From: Phytophthora quininea
Lineage: Eukaryota; Oomycota; Peronosporomycetes; Peronosporales; Peronosporaceae
Length of the DNA stretch: 64,000 nt
Assembly (NCBI GenBank): GCA_011947345.1
Contig: JAAVTG010000275.1
Coordinates: forward strand, 248,001-312,000
Reading direction: 5' to 3'
Shown here: one piece after another, positions 44,672 through 55,754 of the stretch
How the letters are laid out: each line of letters begins with the position of its first letter
Position numbering within the stretch: the first letter of the stretch is position 1
The notes under the pieces: model-generated
Told to the model about the DNA's origin: nothing
The model's input: the letters and a program-made list of their open reading frames with translations, nothing else
Database searches by the model: none
Made by a program: the position numbers and the translations under genes

Positions 44672-45019
44672 ATGGTGAACGCCAAGATCTTCTGCGCCGC
44701 TGTCGGCGAGACCACCGCGTTCCCGGTGGACGCTGACGACTCTCAGGCAGTGGGTGACTTGAAGGAAGCGATCAAGGGGAGGAAAGTGTCGATTCACGTG
44801 TGACGCAGATCTCCTGAAGCTCTGCTTGACAAGGAAGCACCAGATCGACTTGGAGTGGCTGCGGACAGAGAACCAGGTGAGGAACGGAGAGACGAGTACG
44901 GATAAATTCATGCTACTGAATGTGTGCTGGTGGAGGTTCCAGAAAACACTGCTGGGCTAGCGATAGCTCCTCCCGGTTTGCCCAAGAGATGCACGAAGTA
45001 CATGCGCAAACTGTGCTGA
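44672..45019 (+). pseudogene. Crinkler (CRN) header relic
   Basis: ATG 44672 begins a typical CRN header (MVNAKIFCAAVGETTAFPVD; QAVGDLKEAIKG). A frame change near 44785 leads to DADLLKLCLTRKHQIDLEWL, and another near 44925 to a HVLVxxP-like CVLVEVPEN, ending at TGA 45017. About 110 codons remain, broken in two places. No C-terminal domain follows directly, but CRN-like text resumes at 45127. Confidence 0.8.
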
Positions 45020-45126
45020 CGAAGCGCAAGCTGTATGTTCCACCGAGGGGAATGAGCTACTACTTAATGACTTGAGCATCACGGTGGAATTTGTGCGCGG
45101 ATACCCACTGCTGGTACTGATACTGC

Positions 45127-45990
45127 CACCAAAGTCCGTTAAAGAGATTGAAGCTGAGAGAGGCGTTACCACCTAGCGGAGAGGGTGGTGAGAGTATCGA
45201 GCGATACTATGACATAGCGAGTATGTTAGGCCCCGACGTTGACATGGCGCGTGCCGTTGCTAGGGAGGTCACGCGATCTATCCCCACTTTTAGTTGCTTC
45301 AGCTGAATTTATCGTGACCTGTTGGCCGCGGAGTGTGCTGTTTGCGATAAGACGAACATGAGGACAAGGTTAAGGAGAAGGTATCGGCGAATTCGGTGCA
45401 GAATCTCATGGACCACGTATGCATTTCTCACCTCCACCAGGGCCAAATTGACTCATCTGCATCGACTGCTTGAATATGTTTTGGCGTGTCTGATCTGTGC
45501 ATCTACGAAGACAAGGCGGCCAAATACCACAGTCCGACTGATTGCCGCCGCTGGAATTGGATTTGTGTCGGACGTTCAGAGTGCACGTCTTAAAAATCAA
45601 GACGATGATTAACGTCGATACTCTGACCACTAACGCCAGACACGACTTCGCATTTGAACTCTCCACTTTTCTTGAATATTTTGTTCCAAGCCTGAAAACT
45701 GACGAGGTGACAGACCGTTCATGTGCGCCAGTGAGCCCGATCTCACAGAGATCACGCCGATACTTCAGAGAAATAGTGCTGCCGGGCTTTATGCTGAGTT
45801 TTGCAAAATTGTGTTGGTGGCCTGGCGATAGATGGAGGTCTTTGATGGCATTGCCAAGCAGAAACATTCCTGTATTGAGGAAGTAAGATTGTTTTCATAC
45901 AATCGAATAGATCGTGTGGCAAGTGCATCGGAGAAGACTACAGTTGATGATGAGACCCGCAAAAATGAAGCCACCACGCGACTGACATGT
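45127..45990 (+). pseudogene. CRN middle/tail relic (copy 1)
   Basis: Homologous to the complement of 57609-58233: both share [20 protein letters not shown] text at the start, a block around ATGGACCACGTA, and DDETRKNEA near 45950. The reading frame is badly broken. It ends about 30 bp upstream of the intact ARM gene, the same arrangement as in the second copy. Confidence 0.65.
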
Positions 45991-46019
45991 ACCCTCACTC
46001 TCAGTCTCGCATTTGCAAT

Positions 46020-47909
46020 ATGAAGCTCTGGCCCTCCACCGCTCGACCTTCGTATTGTCGATGCCGTGGGTCGGCTACTGCTGCCCTCCCTTTCCAGTTG
46101 ATCCGCTTGGTGTCCAATGGGGAGACTTTGATGAAACACCAAGCAGCGCAGAAGCTGGCCGAGTTGGCGTTGACCCACGAGCACCGCGTCGGTATCGCAA
46201 AGCTCGACGGCATTCAAGTCTTGCTGCCAATCCTGAAATCAGAGAGTGAGCACGACGGACTCAAGGCGCATGCAGCTAGCGCACTGTGGAACTTGGCTTT
46301 CCTGGACGCTAACAAGAACGAGATCGCTCGTGCCATCCCCGTGGTGGTGGAGCTGCTCCGATCGGATAATGAAGAGCTCAAGTCTGTGACGGCGGGACTG
46401 CTGTCCGAGTTGGCCATCGATTTCGAGACCCACCAAGCAATCGTCGACGCTGGCGGGATACCGACCCTGGCCGACAACATGAAACAAGGGAGCACCGCTA
46501 CCAAAGGGTACGCGACGCGAGCGCTTTGGCGTCTTGCTGCTAATGAAGCCAACCGAAGGGCTATCAGAAAAGCCGAATACCTTGCCACGGTCTTCGCTCT
46601 ACTGGAAGCCACTAGTGATGATCGGAAGATAAGCTGCATAGGGTTGCTGCGAGAGCTGGCACGAAGCGAAACCATCGACATGACCAAGTACAAGCATCAC
46701 AAAGGCCTCGTGGAGCTGATTCGTAGTGGCACACGCGTCCAGAAAGAACTTGCTGTTATCGCTTTGAGGGATTTAACACACAACAACTGGCCCAACCAGG
46801 CCGTGGTCATCGCGGCACAAGCGGTCGAAACGCTAGTGGTGTTGGTGCAAGACGTCGGCTTTAGTCAGCGAGGTGCTGCAGCTGAGGTGATTGGAAATCT
46901 AGCTCGGGTCGACGTTTCTTCTTGGCACCGAGTAGTTATTGACCTAGCAAACTGCGAACAGGCCCTCGTGATGTTGCTTCGAGATGGCGACACTGACCAA
47001 CAGCTTGCTGCGTGTTTCGCCTTGGGGAACCTGGCAAAACTGCATCACTACAACCAGTTCGAGATCAAGCGCACCGGAGGAGTGAAGTTGCTGTTGAAAT
47101 TGCTCTCTTGTGAGAACCGTCGTCTCCAATGCGCCGTGGTGTGCGCTCTGCAGCATCAGCAGTATGATGTTGATGAAATGGGTGGTGTTATCGCCCCATT
47201 AGTGGAGCTTCTTAGCGGCGACATCGCTGTCTTCACAGCTGTAGCCAAGATATTTAAGAGGCCGTCGTTGTATTCACAGTATGGGGAGGAAATCGCGCGA
47301 GTCGGAGGAGTTGATCGCTTGGTTGCGCAGCTAGAGAATGAAACTGAGTCCGTGAGATTAGGGGCGCTGTCAATGCTCCAGAACTTAAGCTGTGGTGAGG
47401 GAGCTGTACGTATCTGCGATCGGATTCGTCTGTTGAATGGAGTGCCGTCACTGGTGAAGCTGGTTGCAAGCGGCACCGAGGAGCAACGCTCGATTGGTTT
47501 GAAGATCTTGAGGACCATGGCATTCAGCGACTACGCAGCTGGAGACAACAGTGCTGCGATCGTTCAAGCTGGTGGGATCCCAGTCTTGGTAAGAGCTTTG
47601 ACGAAGGAAACGCTGGTGGCACACGCAGTCAGTGTGTTAGACATACTCTCATCTAATCCGGCAAATGTCGACTCGATTGTGGAGATGAACGCCATTCCGC
47701 TGTTGGTCGCTCGAGTCAAACACAAGACGGAAGCAGTCGCTACTGCTGCGATATGGATATTGCGACGATTGGGTAACACGAATGAGCACAAGGCAGTGAT
47801 CGAAAGGGCTGGCGGATATAAAGCCATTGATGAAATCTACGAAGCGAGACTTGAAGCAGACCATAGAGCAGCAGAACATGAATACTATGGCATTGGTGGG
47901 TGTGGATGA
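46020..47909 (+). CDS. Armadillo-repeat protein E (only intact family member)
   Basis: 629 residues from ATG 46020 (MKLWPSTARPSY; the paralog at 57587 starts with the same MK-WPSTAR), no intron; an in-frame ATG at 45987 is an alternative. The whole chain is a solenoid of about 13 armadillo-type repeats, with repeated GG-I-LL and ALWNLA signatures (AASALWNLAFLDANKNEIA; AAEVIGNLARVDVSSWHR; GVPSLVKLVASGTEEQR; GGIPVLVRALTKETL). Vac8-like ARM solenoids bind partner proteins; the partner here is unknown. There is no signal peptide or membrane helix. Seven relics of the family occur in this window. The 3' end is overlapped in antisense by the open tail of the jacalin gene. Confidence 0.88.
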   Translation: MKLWPSTARPSYCRCRGSATAALPFQLIRLVSNGETLMKHQAAQKLAELALTHEHRVGIAKLDGIQVLLPILKSESEHDGLKAHAASALWNLAFLDANKNEIARAIPVVVELLRSDNEELKSVTAGLLSELAIDFETHQAIVDAGGIPTLADNMKQGSTATKGYATRALWRLAANEANRRAIRKAEYLATVFALLEATSDDRKISCIGLLRELARSETIDMTKYKHHKGLVELIRSGTRVQKELAVIALRDLTHNNWPNQAVVIAAQAVETLVVLVQDVGFSQRGAAAEVIGNLARVDVSSWHRVVIDLANCEQALVMLLRDGDTDQQLAACFALGNLAKLHHYNQFEIKRTGGVKLLLKLLSCENRRLQCAVVCALQHQQYDVDEMGGVIAPLVELLSGDIAVFTAVAKIFKRPSLYSQYGEEIARVGGVDRLVAQLENETESVRLGALSMLQNLSCGEGAVRICDRIRLLNGVPSLVKLVASGTEEQRSIGLKILRTMAFSDYAAGDNSAAIVQAGGIPVLVRALTKETLVAHAVSVLDILSSNPANVDSIVEMNAIPLLVARVKHKTEAVATAAIWILRRLGNTNEHKAVIERAGGYKAIDEIYEARLEADHRAAEHEYYGIGGCG

Positions 47910-50900
47910 CTGAGGTCCTGACTCGAACAAGTTTGGCGCTACGCTCTGTGAAGAAAAGCTCAACAACAATAGCAAGGAACATGACTCAGCTGACATTAAT
48001 TCGGACGTGCATGGTGATATGACCTCCGACGAGCGCGGCACCCACATCAACAGCGAGCCGCCGCCTGACCCAGGCAGCCCGAGAATTCCAGCGCGCCATC
48101 GATCGAGATACAAGTTTTTGTCTTGGAGCTCGGCAATGGTGGAATCCCAGGCAACCGTCGCCCCAGCAGCGACATCCACCTCGGCGAAGTCGTCCCCACC
48201 GGTATGAATAACCACCGTCACATCCAGAGTATCGGTGCTCTCGAAGATAAAATGGACGACGCCGTCCCCTCTCTTGGTCCACCACCCGTAGCTGCCTTCG
48301 AACGCTTCGTCCATTGTTTCCAGACCCAGAGCGTCTTGCAGAGTGCCGTCGTCAATCGCGCCCAGATAAGCGGTGGGGCCACAGATTGGCTGCACGAACT
48401 GAGAGGCGACATAGGCGATTCCTGTGGGGTCGATGGTCGAGAGCACTACGAGCCCCATGTTGGACACTTCTCGTAGATATTCGTCTTCCGCCACGGACGC
48501 CCCCAAATCGGTGGTCGCCTTCTCGATGAGCTGGTCGACGATGACTCTGAATGTCTTCCGCAGCATATCACGAGTCTGATAGGCAGCTGTGACAGACTTC
48601 GAGGCGAGAAGCTCCCGCATGCAGTTGTTGGTCACCGTCGGGATGTCATTCATGACGACTGGGGACTGGTACACCGTGACTCGGATGTCGTTGGTGGCAG
48701 CGTTTGGCGTCGCGTTACGGACATCGTTGACTGCGTACACGACGCGATCGGTGAGTCGCTTGAGCTCCCACCCGCACGATGAGTTCTTGTCGATGAGGTC
48801 CTGGAGATCAGAGACTGTGGTGTCCGAGGTATTCAACGCTTTACTGTCGGCGAGGAAGTTGAGGGCGTTGGCCCCTGTCGACAGAATTTGGTCCCCGTTC
48901 GTGATGGCTTGCTTGACGATCCCTTCCACAATGGTGACCACGATATCGGCGTATTGCGCTTTCTTGGGGATCTCCATGCCAAGACAAGCGCATATCGCCA
49001 CAGGGAGATCGATGAGCACGACGTCAGCTTGGTACGCCACGGTAAGAAGCTGCTCCACGTCACCTTGCGGGGCTGCAGTTTGTTGATACCGCAGATAAAA
49101 GATCAAGGACCGGACGACGGAGATGACGTTGGCAGCGCAAGTGATCGCCCACTTGGCCGTCTTGTAGGCGCTCAAGATGCTCCCGAACACGTTCAAAGTG
49201 GCCACGTTGAACGCCACGGCGACGACCGACCCGACTTTCCAAATGATTTCGCTGGCGCAGTCGTCGTTCTGGGGGATGCACTCGGCAAAGCACCTCACCG
49301 GGTACGAGAGCGGACACTGGGCGAGACAGTCGTCGTCATCGTTGCTGTAGCCCACGGGGCAGACGCTGTTGGCTCCGAAACCCACCGACTTTCGATAGCA
49401 CGCGGTGTCGGTGGGGTCTCCGATCGTTGGGCCGACCCAGTTGCGGATCGATGAGCCTTCGAAGAGAGGGATATCTGTCGCTCCGATTCGCGTCCAGATG
49501 ACTCCAAGTTGGTCGAGTTCACCCTCCGATCGACCGTGAAAGCCGCTTAACTGAAAGCCTTTAGGGGCGGTGATGGTCTTCCGGTCGCCTGTCGTGTCGC
49601 CACCGGAGATCGTCTGCCCCTTGCTGGTGCCGAAATTGAGGTGGAAGATACGTGTATGGCCGTCCTTCTTGCCCCAATGAGCTTCCATCGAGGTGATGTA
49701 CTCGCCCGCAGCCAGGACAAGTGTGTGTTCCTCGCCTTCAGTGCCTCCGTGTTGGAAAGTTGCTTGCACTGGTGCAGATATACCAAGCGAAATTCCGTGG
49801 CTGCGGGCTCCCGTCCGGAGTGTCAAAGAGCTCACAGTTTGGCTCAATTTGACATTCCGAATGTCCGAGAAAGCGATACCGTGAGGGCCTCCGAATACCT
49901 CACTTAATTGGATGTCTTCACTCACGACCGGAGCCGCTGGCGCTTCGTCAACGGGCAGGATGCTGGACCAAACGACTCCCAGCAAATAGAGCTCACCGCT
50001 GGCTCGACCGTAGAACCCACCGAGTTGATACCCTTCTGGTGCGGTTGCTGTGGCTTTATCCTCCGTCATGGTTCCGCCAGAGACCGATTTCCCAGCATTG
50101 GTTCGGAAATGCAAGTAGAAGACACGGGTATGGCCGTCCTTCTTACCCCAATGCACTTCCATGGACGTGATGTACTCGCCCGCGCCGAGTTTCAGCTCGT
50201 TGTAGTTTCCACCCGTCCCGCCGTGAGTAAACGTTTGAACGGTAGGCGCTGCGGCGATAAGTTCGAGACCGTGGCAACGCGCGCCAACGTGGAGAGTCAG
50301 CGACGAGATTGTTTGGCCTGAGGTGACCAAATATTGATCTGAGAACTCGTCGCCATGAGGACCGCCATAAGTCTCGCTCACTTGAGTCGCTGGTCCGGTG
50401 CCTTTGGGCGGTTCGGTTTCTTCTGGTACTTCATCCGCAGAAGCTGCAGGGGCTTCTGTCGCGACTGCTACTTGGGATGGTTCTGGAGCTGGCGGTGCCG
50501 TCACGATTTTCGTCCACACCGCCCCCAACATGTCGAGTTCGTCGCCGTCTCGGCCGAAGAAACCTCCTAGTTGATACCCTTCCGGTGCCGTCACCGTGCT
50601 CTTGTCATCTGTCATGGATCCACCGGAGACCGAGTTGCCTCCACTCGTCTCAAACCGCAAGTAGAAGACTCGCGTGTGGCCTTTGTGTTTGGCCCAGTGA
50701 ACTTCCATGGACGTGATGTATTCGCCCGCACCGAGAGTAAGCGTGTTGTAGGAGCCTCCTTCTCCCCGTGGCTAAACGTCTGGTCGGTGGGGGCTGCAAT
50801 GTGGAGTTCGAGGCCGTGACAGCGCTCGCCAACGTGCAACGTCAGCGATGCCACCATCTGCCCTGCACCAACCGCCGGAGCATCCGAGTACTCGTTCCCG

Positions 50901-50995
50901 TGGGGCCCACCAAAGCTTTCACTCAGCTGAACAGGATCATCTGCGAGCACCAAGCGAGAGACCGCAAGGAGGACGCAAAAGATCAACCGAGCCAT
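47649..50995 (-). pseudogene. Secreted jacalin-repeat lectin with C-terminal helical domain, one frameshift
   Basis: ATG 50995 starts a clear signal peptide (MARLIFCVLLAVSRLVLA). Four jacalin-type lectin repeats follow, each with SE-GGPHG, SLTLH-GAR-HG and EYITSMEVHWGKKDGHTR signatures; repeats are at about 50930-50500, 50400-49960, 49920-49480 and a linker with many Cys (CYRKSVGFGANSVCPVGY) after it. The C-terminal ~500 residues form an unrecognised helical region (VFGSILSAYKTAKWAITCA) and end in a beta-like segment (VHFIFESTDTLDVTVVIHTG). A missing base near 50765 in repeat 1 breaks the frame; otherwise it is clean. Beyond about 47950 the frame runs on into antisense of the ARM gene to 47649, which is probably not original. 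Jacalin repeats bind carbohydrate; the mature protein is extracellular. Confidence 0.78.
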
Positions 50996-51023
50996 CGCTT
51001 AGGTGTCGTGTGACAACGCCGGC

Positions 51024-51037
51024 AACACGGAGAATGA
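51024..51037 (-). promoter_or_regulatory. Candidate oomycete initiator upstream of jacalin gene
   Basis: On the minus strand TCATTCTCCGTGTT, followed by GCC, matches TCATTYYNCAWTTT(NYY) with two mismatches. It lies 29 nt upstream of the ATG at 50995. Confidence 0.45.
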
Positions 51038-51469
51038 CTTTCATTGATGAGAAGCAGCACCACGAAGGCCCAGCGCGAGATGCAATGGAAACGGATGGTG
51101 TGTTCGTCAATGCAGAGAAGACGCAACGTGAGATTTTGGCTGCGATCTGCTTCTAGCTGTGTTTGCGGGCAAGAGTGTTTAATCGCGATGGGGATCGCTT
51201 AATGGTGAGTTACCGACTGACAAACAACGTCATTGACAGTGACTGCATTAGAAATAGCATGTCGCTTGCTTGCTCCAGTCTACCGGGGGCCAACGTCCAC
51301 ACCGGCATGAAGATACGTAAGCGTCCTGCCATAGCTAGGAACAGCCAGTTCACACAGGCCGATGTTATCAGGAAGACAAATTGAGCTGCGGACCACCAGA
51401 CGGCGGAATGTTGTCCATGGTGTGCTGTGCAAACGCTCCTCGAACGAAGTTAATGTCGTGTCTATTGGG

Positions 51470-51596
51470 GCATTCCAAGACTGGTTGGACCATGTAGGAG
51501 TACCGAAGAGAACAAGGCTGCGATCGAAAGGGTTGACATCAAGCTATCGAGGAAGTTTACAAAGACTCGAATGCTGCAGCATCGGATGCGAGTGCC
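51470..51596 (+). pseudogene. ARM-repeat relic H (C-terminal end)
   Basis: EENKAAIER near 51505 and IEEVYKDSNA near 51545 match the last repeat of the family (NEHKAVIERAGGYKAIDEIYEA), with a small deletion between. The frame of IEEVYKDSNAAASDASAM runs into the ATG of the ankyrin gene at 51597. Confidence 0.7.
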
Positions 51597-52948
51597 ATGC
51601 AAAATGAGACGGCCGATTTTTGGCCGCATACCCCAGACAAAGATGGGAGGAATTGGACAATCCCTGAGTTTTGTACCGCGCGTTCTGAGACCTTAGCCGC
51701 AGCAATGGGCCACGACTTGGGAGATGCAAGCGCATCGGCAAGTGCGGACAGACAGAGGCAGACTGCAACTCATGATGAGGAAGACGGGTGGACGTCGTTG
51801 CTCTGGGAGGCTTATCATGGCCATGTGGACGTGGCTCAAACTCTGCTTGACGACGGTGCGAATGTCGACTTGGTGGATGAGGGCAGGGTTTTACCGCTGC
51901 TGTGTGCTGCTCAGAATGGCCACACTGCTGCGGTGGTGTTACTTCTTGAAAATGGTGCTAGTATCGACTACCAAAGTCTACGAGAAATACAGCTCTCAGT
52001 ATGGCGACAGCAAATGGACATGTCGATGCTGCTCAGGTTCTCATTGAAAGTGGGGCAGCTATCGACTTGGCAGACGAAATGGGACGATCGCCTTTGATGT
52101 ACGCGGCGGCGAACGGCTACACGGCTATCGTCTTGTTGCTTGTGGACAAGGGGGCGAGTATCGATCGACAATTTTCAACTGGAGTCACCGCTTTCAGTAT
52201 TGCTTGTGATCGTGGACACATCGACACCGCCCGCGCGCTACTTGATAACGGAGCGGCTGTCGATTTGGATAACGTGGACGGGTGGACACCTCTCATGCTT
52301 GCTTCGCACAGAGGTGATGTTGGCGTAGTGCAAATGCTGTTGGAGGGAGGTGCATGTACCAACAGGCAGCACGCTCATAAATCCACAGCTCTCCATGTTG
52401 CGTGCGATCTTGGACACGTTAATGTGGTTCAAACTCTTCTTGAGAAGGGAGCGGCCGTCGATTTAGTTGACGTGGAAGGCAGAGCGGCCTTGATGAATAG
52501 CTTCCAGGCTGGTGATCCTGCCGTGGTGATGTTGATGGCGGAAAAGAGTTTTCGCTACAACTGAGTGACAACGAAGGGTGGTCGGTCCTTCTGAGAGCTG
52601 CAGAACGTGGGTATGCAAGTGTGGTCGAGGTATTAGTGGAAGCTGGGGCGGATATTGACGAAAGACTTCCGAACGGGGCCACACCGTTGAATATTGCATG
52701 TGAACAGGGCCAATTCGATGTCGTAGTCGTCCTCGTGAACAATGGGGCGGATCTGGAGCTAGCTGACGACGAAGGCTACACGCCTTTGATCACCGCCGCT
52801 CAAATGGGGTTCTCGGACATTGTCCAGTTTCTATTCAACAATAGAGTTGAACTCGACACGCGGTTGTCTAGTGGCACTAGACAACCGCGTGTGTAGACTC
52901 TAGTGGGAGTACTGCATTGATCACAGCCGTACTTAGTCGTTCTGCTGC
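51597..52948 (+). pseudogene. Ankyrin-repeat gene, 5' part (cut by LINE)
   Basis: ATG 51597, then ankyrin repeats: DGWTSLLWEAYHGHVDVAQTLL, GRSPLMYAAANGYTAIVLLL, DGWTPLMLASHRGDVGVVQMLL, STALHVACDLGHVNVVQTLL, GATPLNIACEQGQFDVVVVLV, GYTPLITAAQMGFSDIVQFL. Frame changes near 51975 and 52550 and a small templated insertion at 52873-52905 with a stop break it. The gene continues at 54797 beyond the LINE. Ankyrin solenoids bind proteins; no other domain is visible. Confidence 0.88.
52856..52892. repeat. Perfect 17-bp inverted repeat with 3-nt loop
   Basis: ACACGCGGTTGTCTAGT, loop GGC, then its exact complement. TCTAGTGG occurs on both sides of the extra segment, so this looks like a short inverted copy of the upstream ankyrin sequence placed between 8-bp direct repeats. 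It introduces the stop after SSGTRQPRV. Confidence 0.85.
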
Positions 52949-54780
52949 TTAGTTTCGTGGAATCCAAACGTGACTTGCTGGTGGCGTGTTTCGCGGCGCA
53001 GGTGGGTCAAAGCCTAACTTCTCCAAAACAGAGGTTACAATTTTGTCGTCAATCCCAAGCTCCGCTGAATGGTGATTGATGAACAGACAGTGTCGTCGAA
53101 AAGAGGACATCACATTTTGGACGCTTGGTACTTCAGCTGTAGTTTCACGGAATAGTATGTCGTTTCTCAACCTCCACGTAGCATGGAACGCGATCGCAGT
53201 GTGGACTCACCACGCAGGACCACCTTTTGGTTCTGCCTCCACTCCCTATTCAGGTCTCGTGGTTTAGGAAAAATTTGCAATCGCCAATCCAACTCCGTCG
53301 CGAAAGCCTTATGCCATGGGGACCACAATGGGGTCCACATTTGCGTCAGAGCTGGGCACGAGAAGAAACAGTGCTCTACTGTTTCTATCGCAGCACATGA
53401 TCGTCTCACACACTGTTGAATCGTAGGATTTAACGACTTGAGGAAGAACAGCCTTGATCCGACAATGAGGTCTCCAAAGAACATTCTCAGCATCACATCG
53501 TGGACAACAGGAACAAGAAACTGGCGGAGGGCGAGTATCTGTTGTAACGTAGTATGGATCTGTCGTTGCGGACAGCCAAGCACTTTCATGGGGTGTGGTT
53601 GCACGCTTCTATCAGGCCGCAACAATTTGTCCCAGTCTTGAGATTTTAGATTTGGGAAGAACCGAGATGTTTTTCCGACTGTCAGTCCAGATGTCGGCGG
53701 CATTGCACCTCGCGTTGCCACGCTTATTCCACCTGTCTCTGGTGTGGCAATACCCGTTCAAACACCTGGGCTAGCTGTCGATAAAGCTGGGTGATATCCG
53801 TCAGTGCAACCGTGGACCCCAGAATTGGACGTAGCTCGGTAGATACCCCCTGAAAAACACCATGAGGGTTGGCCATCGATGGGAAGTATCTAGAAAGTCT
53901 GCTATACACCATTTGCCTTTTGAAGCAAGCTCTTTACAGAGGCTCCGGAACTTGACAGGTCCTGTACCCAGTGGTGCGCGATGAGCATCTTGTCTGCGCC
54001 ACACTTGGAAATTTGTCGATGCATTCCACCATATTGGGCTGAATAACGAGTGTTGGAGTGTCTTCATTCTAGTGTATCGTAATGAGTACTTGCTTGGCCA
54101 TTTTACGCGGCTCCAATCTTGCAGTAGTTTACGCCACCATAACGGGAGCATTGTTGCTTTCCATCCAGGAGGTTCAGGTGGATTTTGTAGCAAAACTCTC
54201 CCGACCACGGACGTACAAATTCCCCATATCGGTGTCGTAGTAATTCTGCTATGGGTCTATACCACACTGTTTCGTCGTTTTCATTATGACAAGCGAGGAC
54301 TTTGACAAATTTTTGAAGGAAGAGAAAACGTTGTCTCCGGATGCAGGACATAATCTCTGGTACCCCAATTCCATCGTCTTGCCGTGCTTGTATGGCAAAT
54401 GAAGTGGGAACGATGTTAATACCTCCACGACTAGCTCCCACCCGGTTGTAGAGTATGAACGTTTTTACGGCGGTTTGCCACCGTTTGATGTACCTAGTGG
54501 GAATAACAGTCGTCGTCGTAAAGTACCATATCGTCGACAGTACGATAGCTTGGACAATTAGTCGCCTTCCCACGAGTGTTCGAGCTTGCCCTTTCCAAAG
54601 TTGAAGTCTTGTCATCAGCTTGTGATCTAATTGTTTGGCTAACTCGGTCGAAGTGTCGAGATTACTAAATGGTAGACCAAGGTACTTGACGGTGTCTCCT
54701 TTCCTCAGCGATCGTAGTGGTTCATGAATGGGAGGCTTTCGATGATTATTGAGACTCATGTCAAGACATTAAGGGAGCTA
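52949..54780 (-). mobile_element. 5'-truncated LINE (non-LTR retrotransposon) fragment
   Basis: Minus-strand ORF2 3' part: reverse-transcriptase thumb and connection (DTVKYLGLPFSNLDTSTE; LQLWKGQARTLVGRRLIVQA, 54700-54560), then text to 53801, and a zinc-binding RVT module (CAAIETVEHCFFSCPALTQMW near 53380). It stops at 52949 after SHVWIPRN. Frame changes near 54100, 53760 and 53180. The catalytic YADD region is absent, so the 5' end is truncated, as usual for LINEs. It lies inside an ankyrin gene in the opposite orientation. No clear target duplication or poly(A) tail is visible. Confidence 0.83.
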
Positions 54781-54796
54781 CTGCACTCCGTGAGGT

Positions 54797-55425
54797 TTGT
54801 CTTGTCAGCGCATTGAATGTGCTCGAGATTTACTTGACTACGAGGCGTCTATCGGTTTGCCTGACTACGCTGGTTTTACTCCGTTGATGGCCGCTGTCCA
54901 AAGCGGACACACTGCAGTGATTTTGATGCTACTAAAGAAGGGAGAAGCAAGTACCACTAACAGTATTAACCAGCAAAATGCAACGGGAACTACAGCGCTG
55001 AGTATTGCGTGCAGTCATGGAAACGCGGCAGTTGTGCGAGTACTTCTCGACGGTGGAGCATCGATCGACTTGGCAGATCACAATGGGGTTTCGCCATTGA
55101 TGCGGGCTACGTTGAATCGCCACATCGATGTGATGTCGCTGCTGCTTGAGAGACACGCTGGCATTGACATTAAAAACAAGGTTGGAGGCACAGCTCTAGG
55201 AATCGCTTGCGAACTTGGCTACGTCGACGCTGTTCGAGCGCTTCTGGACGGCGGAGCTTTAGTACAACTCGAAAATGACGGATGATCGACAGCACTGATG
55301 TGTGCATCTCGGAATGGCCACAGCGAGGTGGTGTCAATGCTGTTAGAGAAGGATGCAGTGGTGAAAAGTACCGACGATAGCAACCAGGAAGTTGCTAAAC
55401 CTGGTCTAGCGTGCTGTATAAGCTG
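54797..55425 (+). pseudogene. Ankyrin-repeat gene, 3' part
   Basis: Continues the repeats of 51597-52948: GFTPLMAAVQSGHTAVILML, TALSIACSHGNAAVVRVLL, VSPLMRATLNRHIDVMSLLL, GTALGIACELGYVDAVRALL. A TGG to TGA change at 55283-55285 stops the frame; repeat text goes on in frame (STALMCASRNGHSEVVSMLL) to a stop near 55424. The last repeat and tail mark the end of the original gene. Confidence 0.85.
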
Positions 55426-55754
55426 AGAAAACGTTGACGCACACGGTGTTCAAAGTGCAGTGGGTGTACACGACCGCGACGGTGGCGAATGTGGGCGGTG
55501 CTGCTGTTCTTCCCTGCCTGTACTCCTCCGCATCGGTCGGCTTCGCGTACTTGGAGCCGTCCGAGAGCTTGAACAGTCAGGCGCTGGGGCACCTAGTTGT
55601 TCCTGAATCAGGACATCGGCATGCACATCAATGCGCGGCCCATGGTCGTCCATCCGTCCTCCAGCCTTCGCGACGTCTTGAGCGTGTTGAACTACAGTTG
55701 AATCGCATAGCCTCTGCTCGCCCATACGTTTCGAGGCGTCGTACCAAACTCTGG
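55426..55754. other. Open but unrecognised stretch
   Basis: A 113-codon plus-strand frame (55434-55772) and opposite frames exist in this GC-richer segment. I recognise no domain; it may be a fragment of another gene. Confidence 0.35.

Noticed and set aside
51034..51156. 40-codon plus-strand frame (MTFIDEKQHHEGPARD)
   Set aside because: Too short, no family, and it overlaps the promoter region of the jacalin gene on the other strand.
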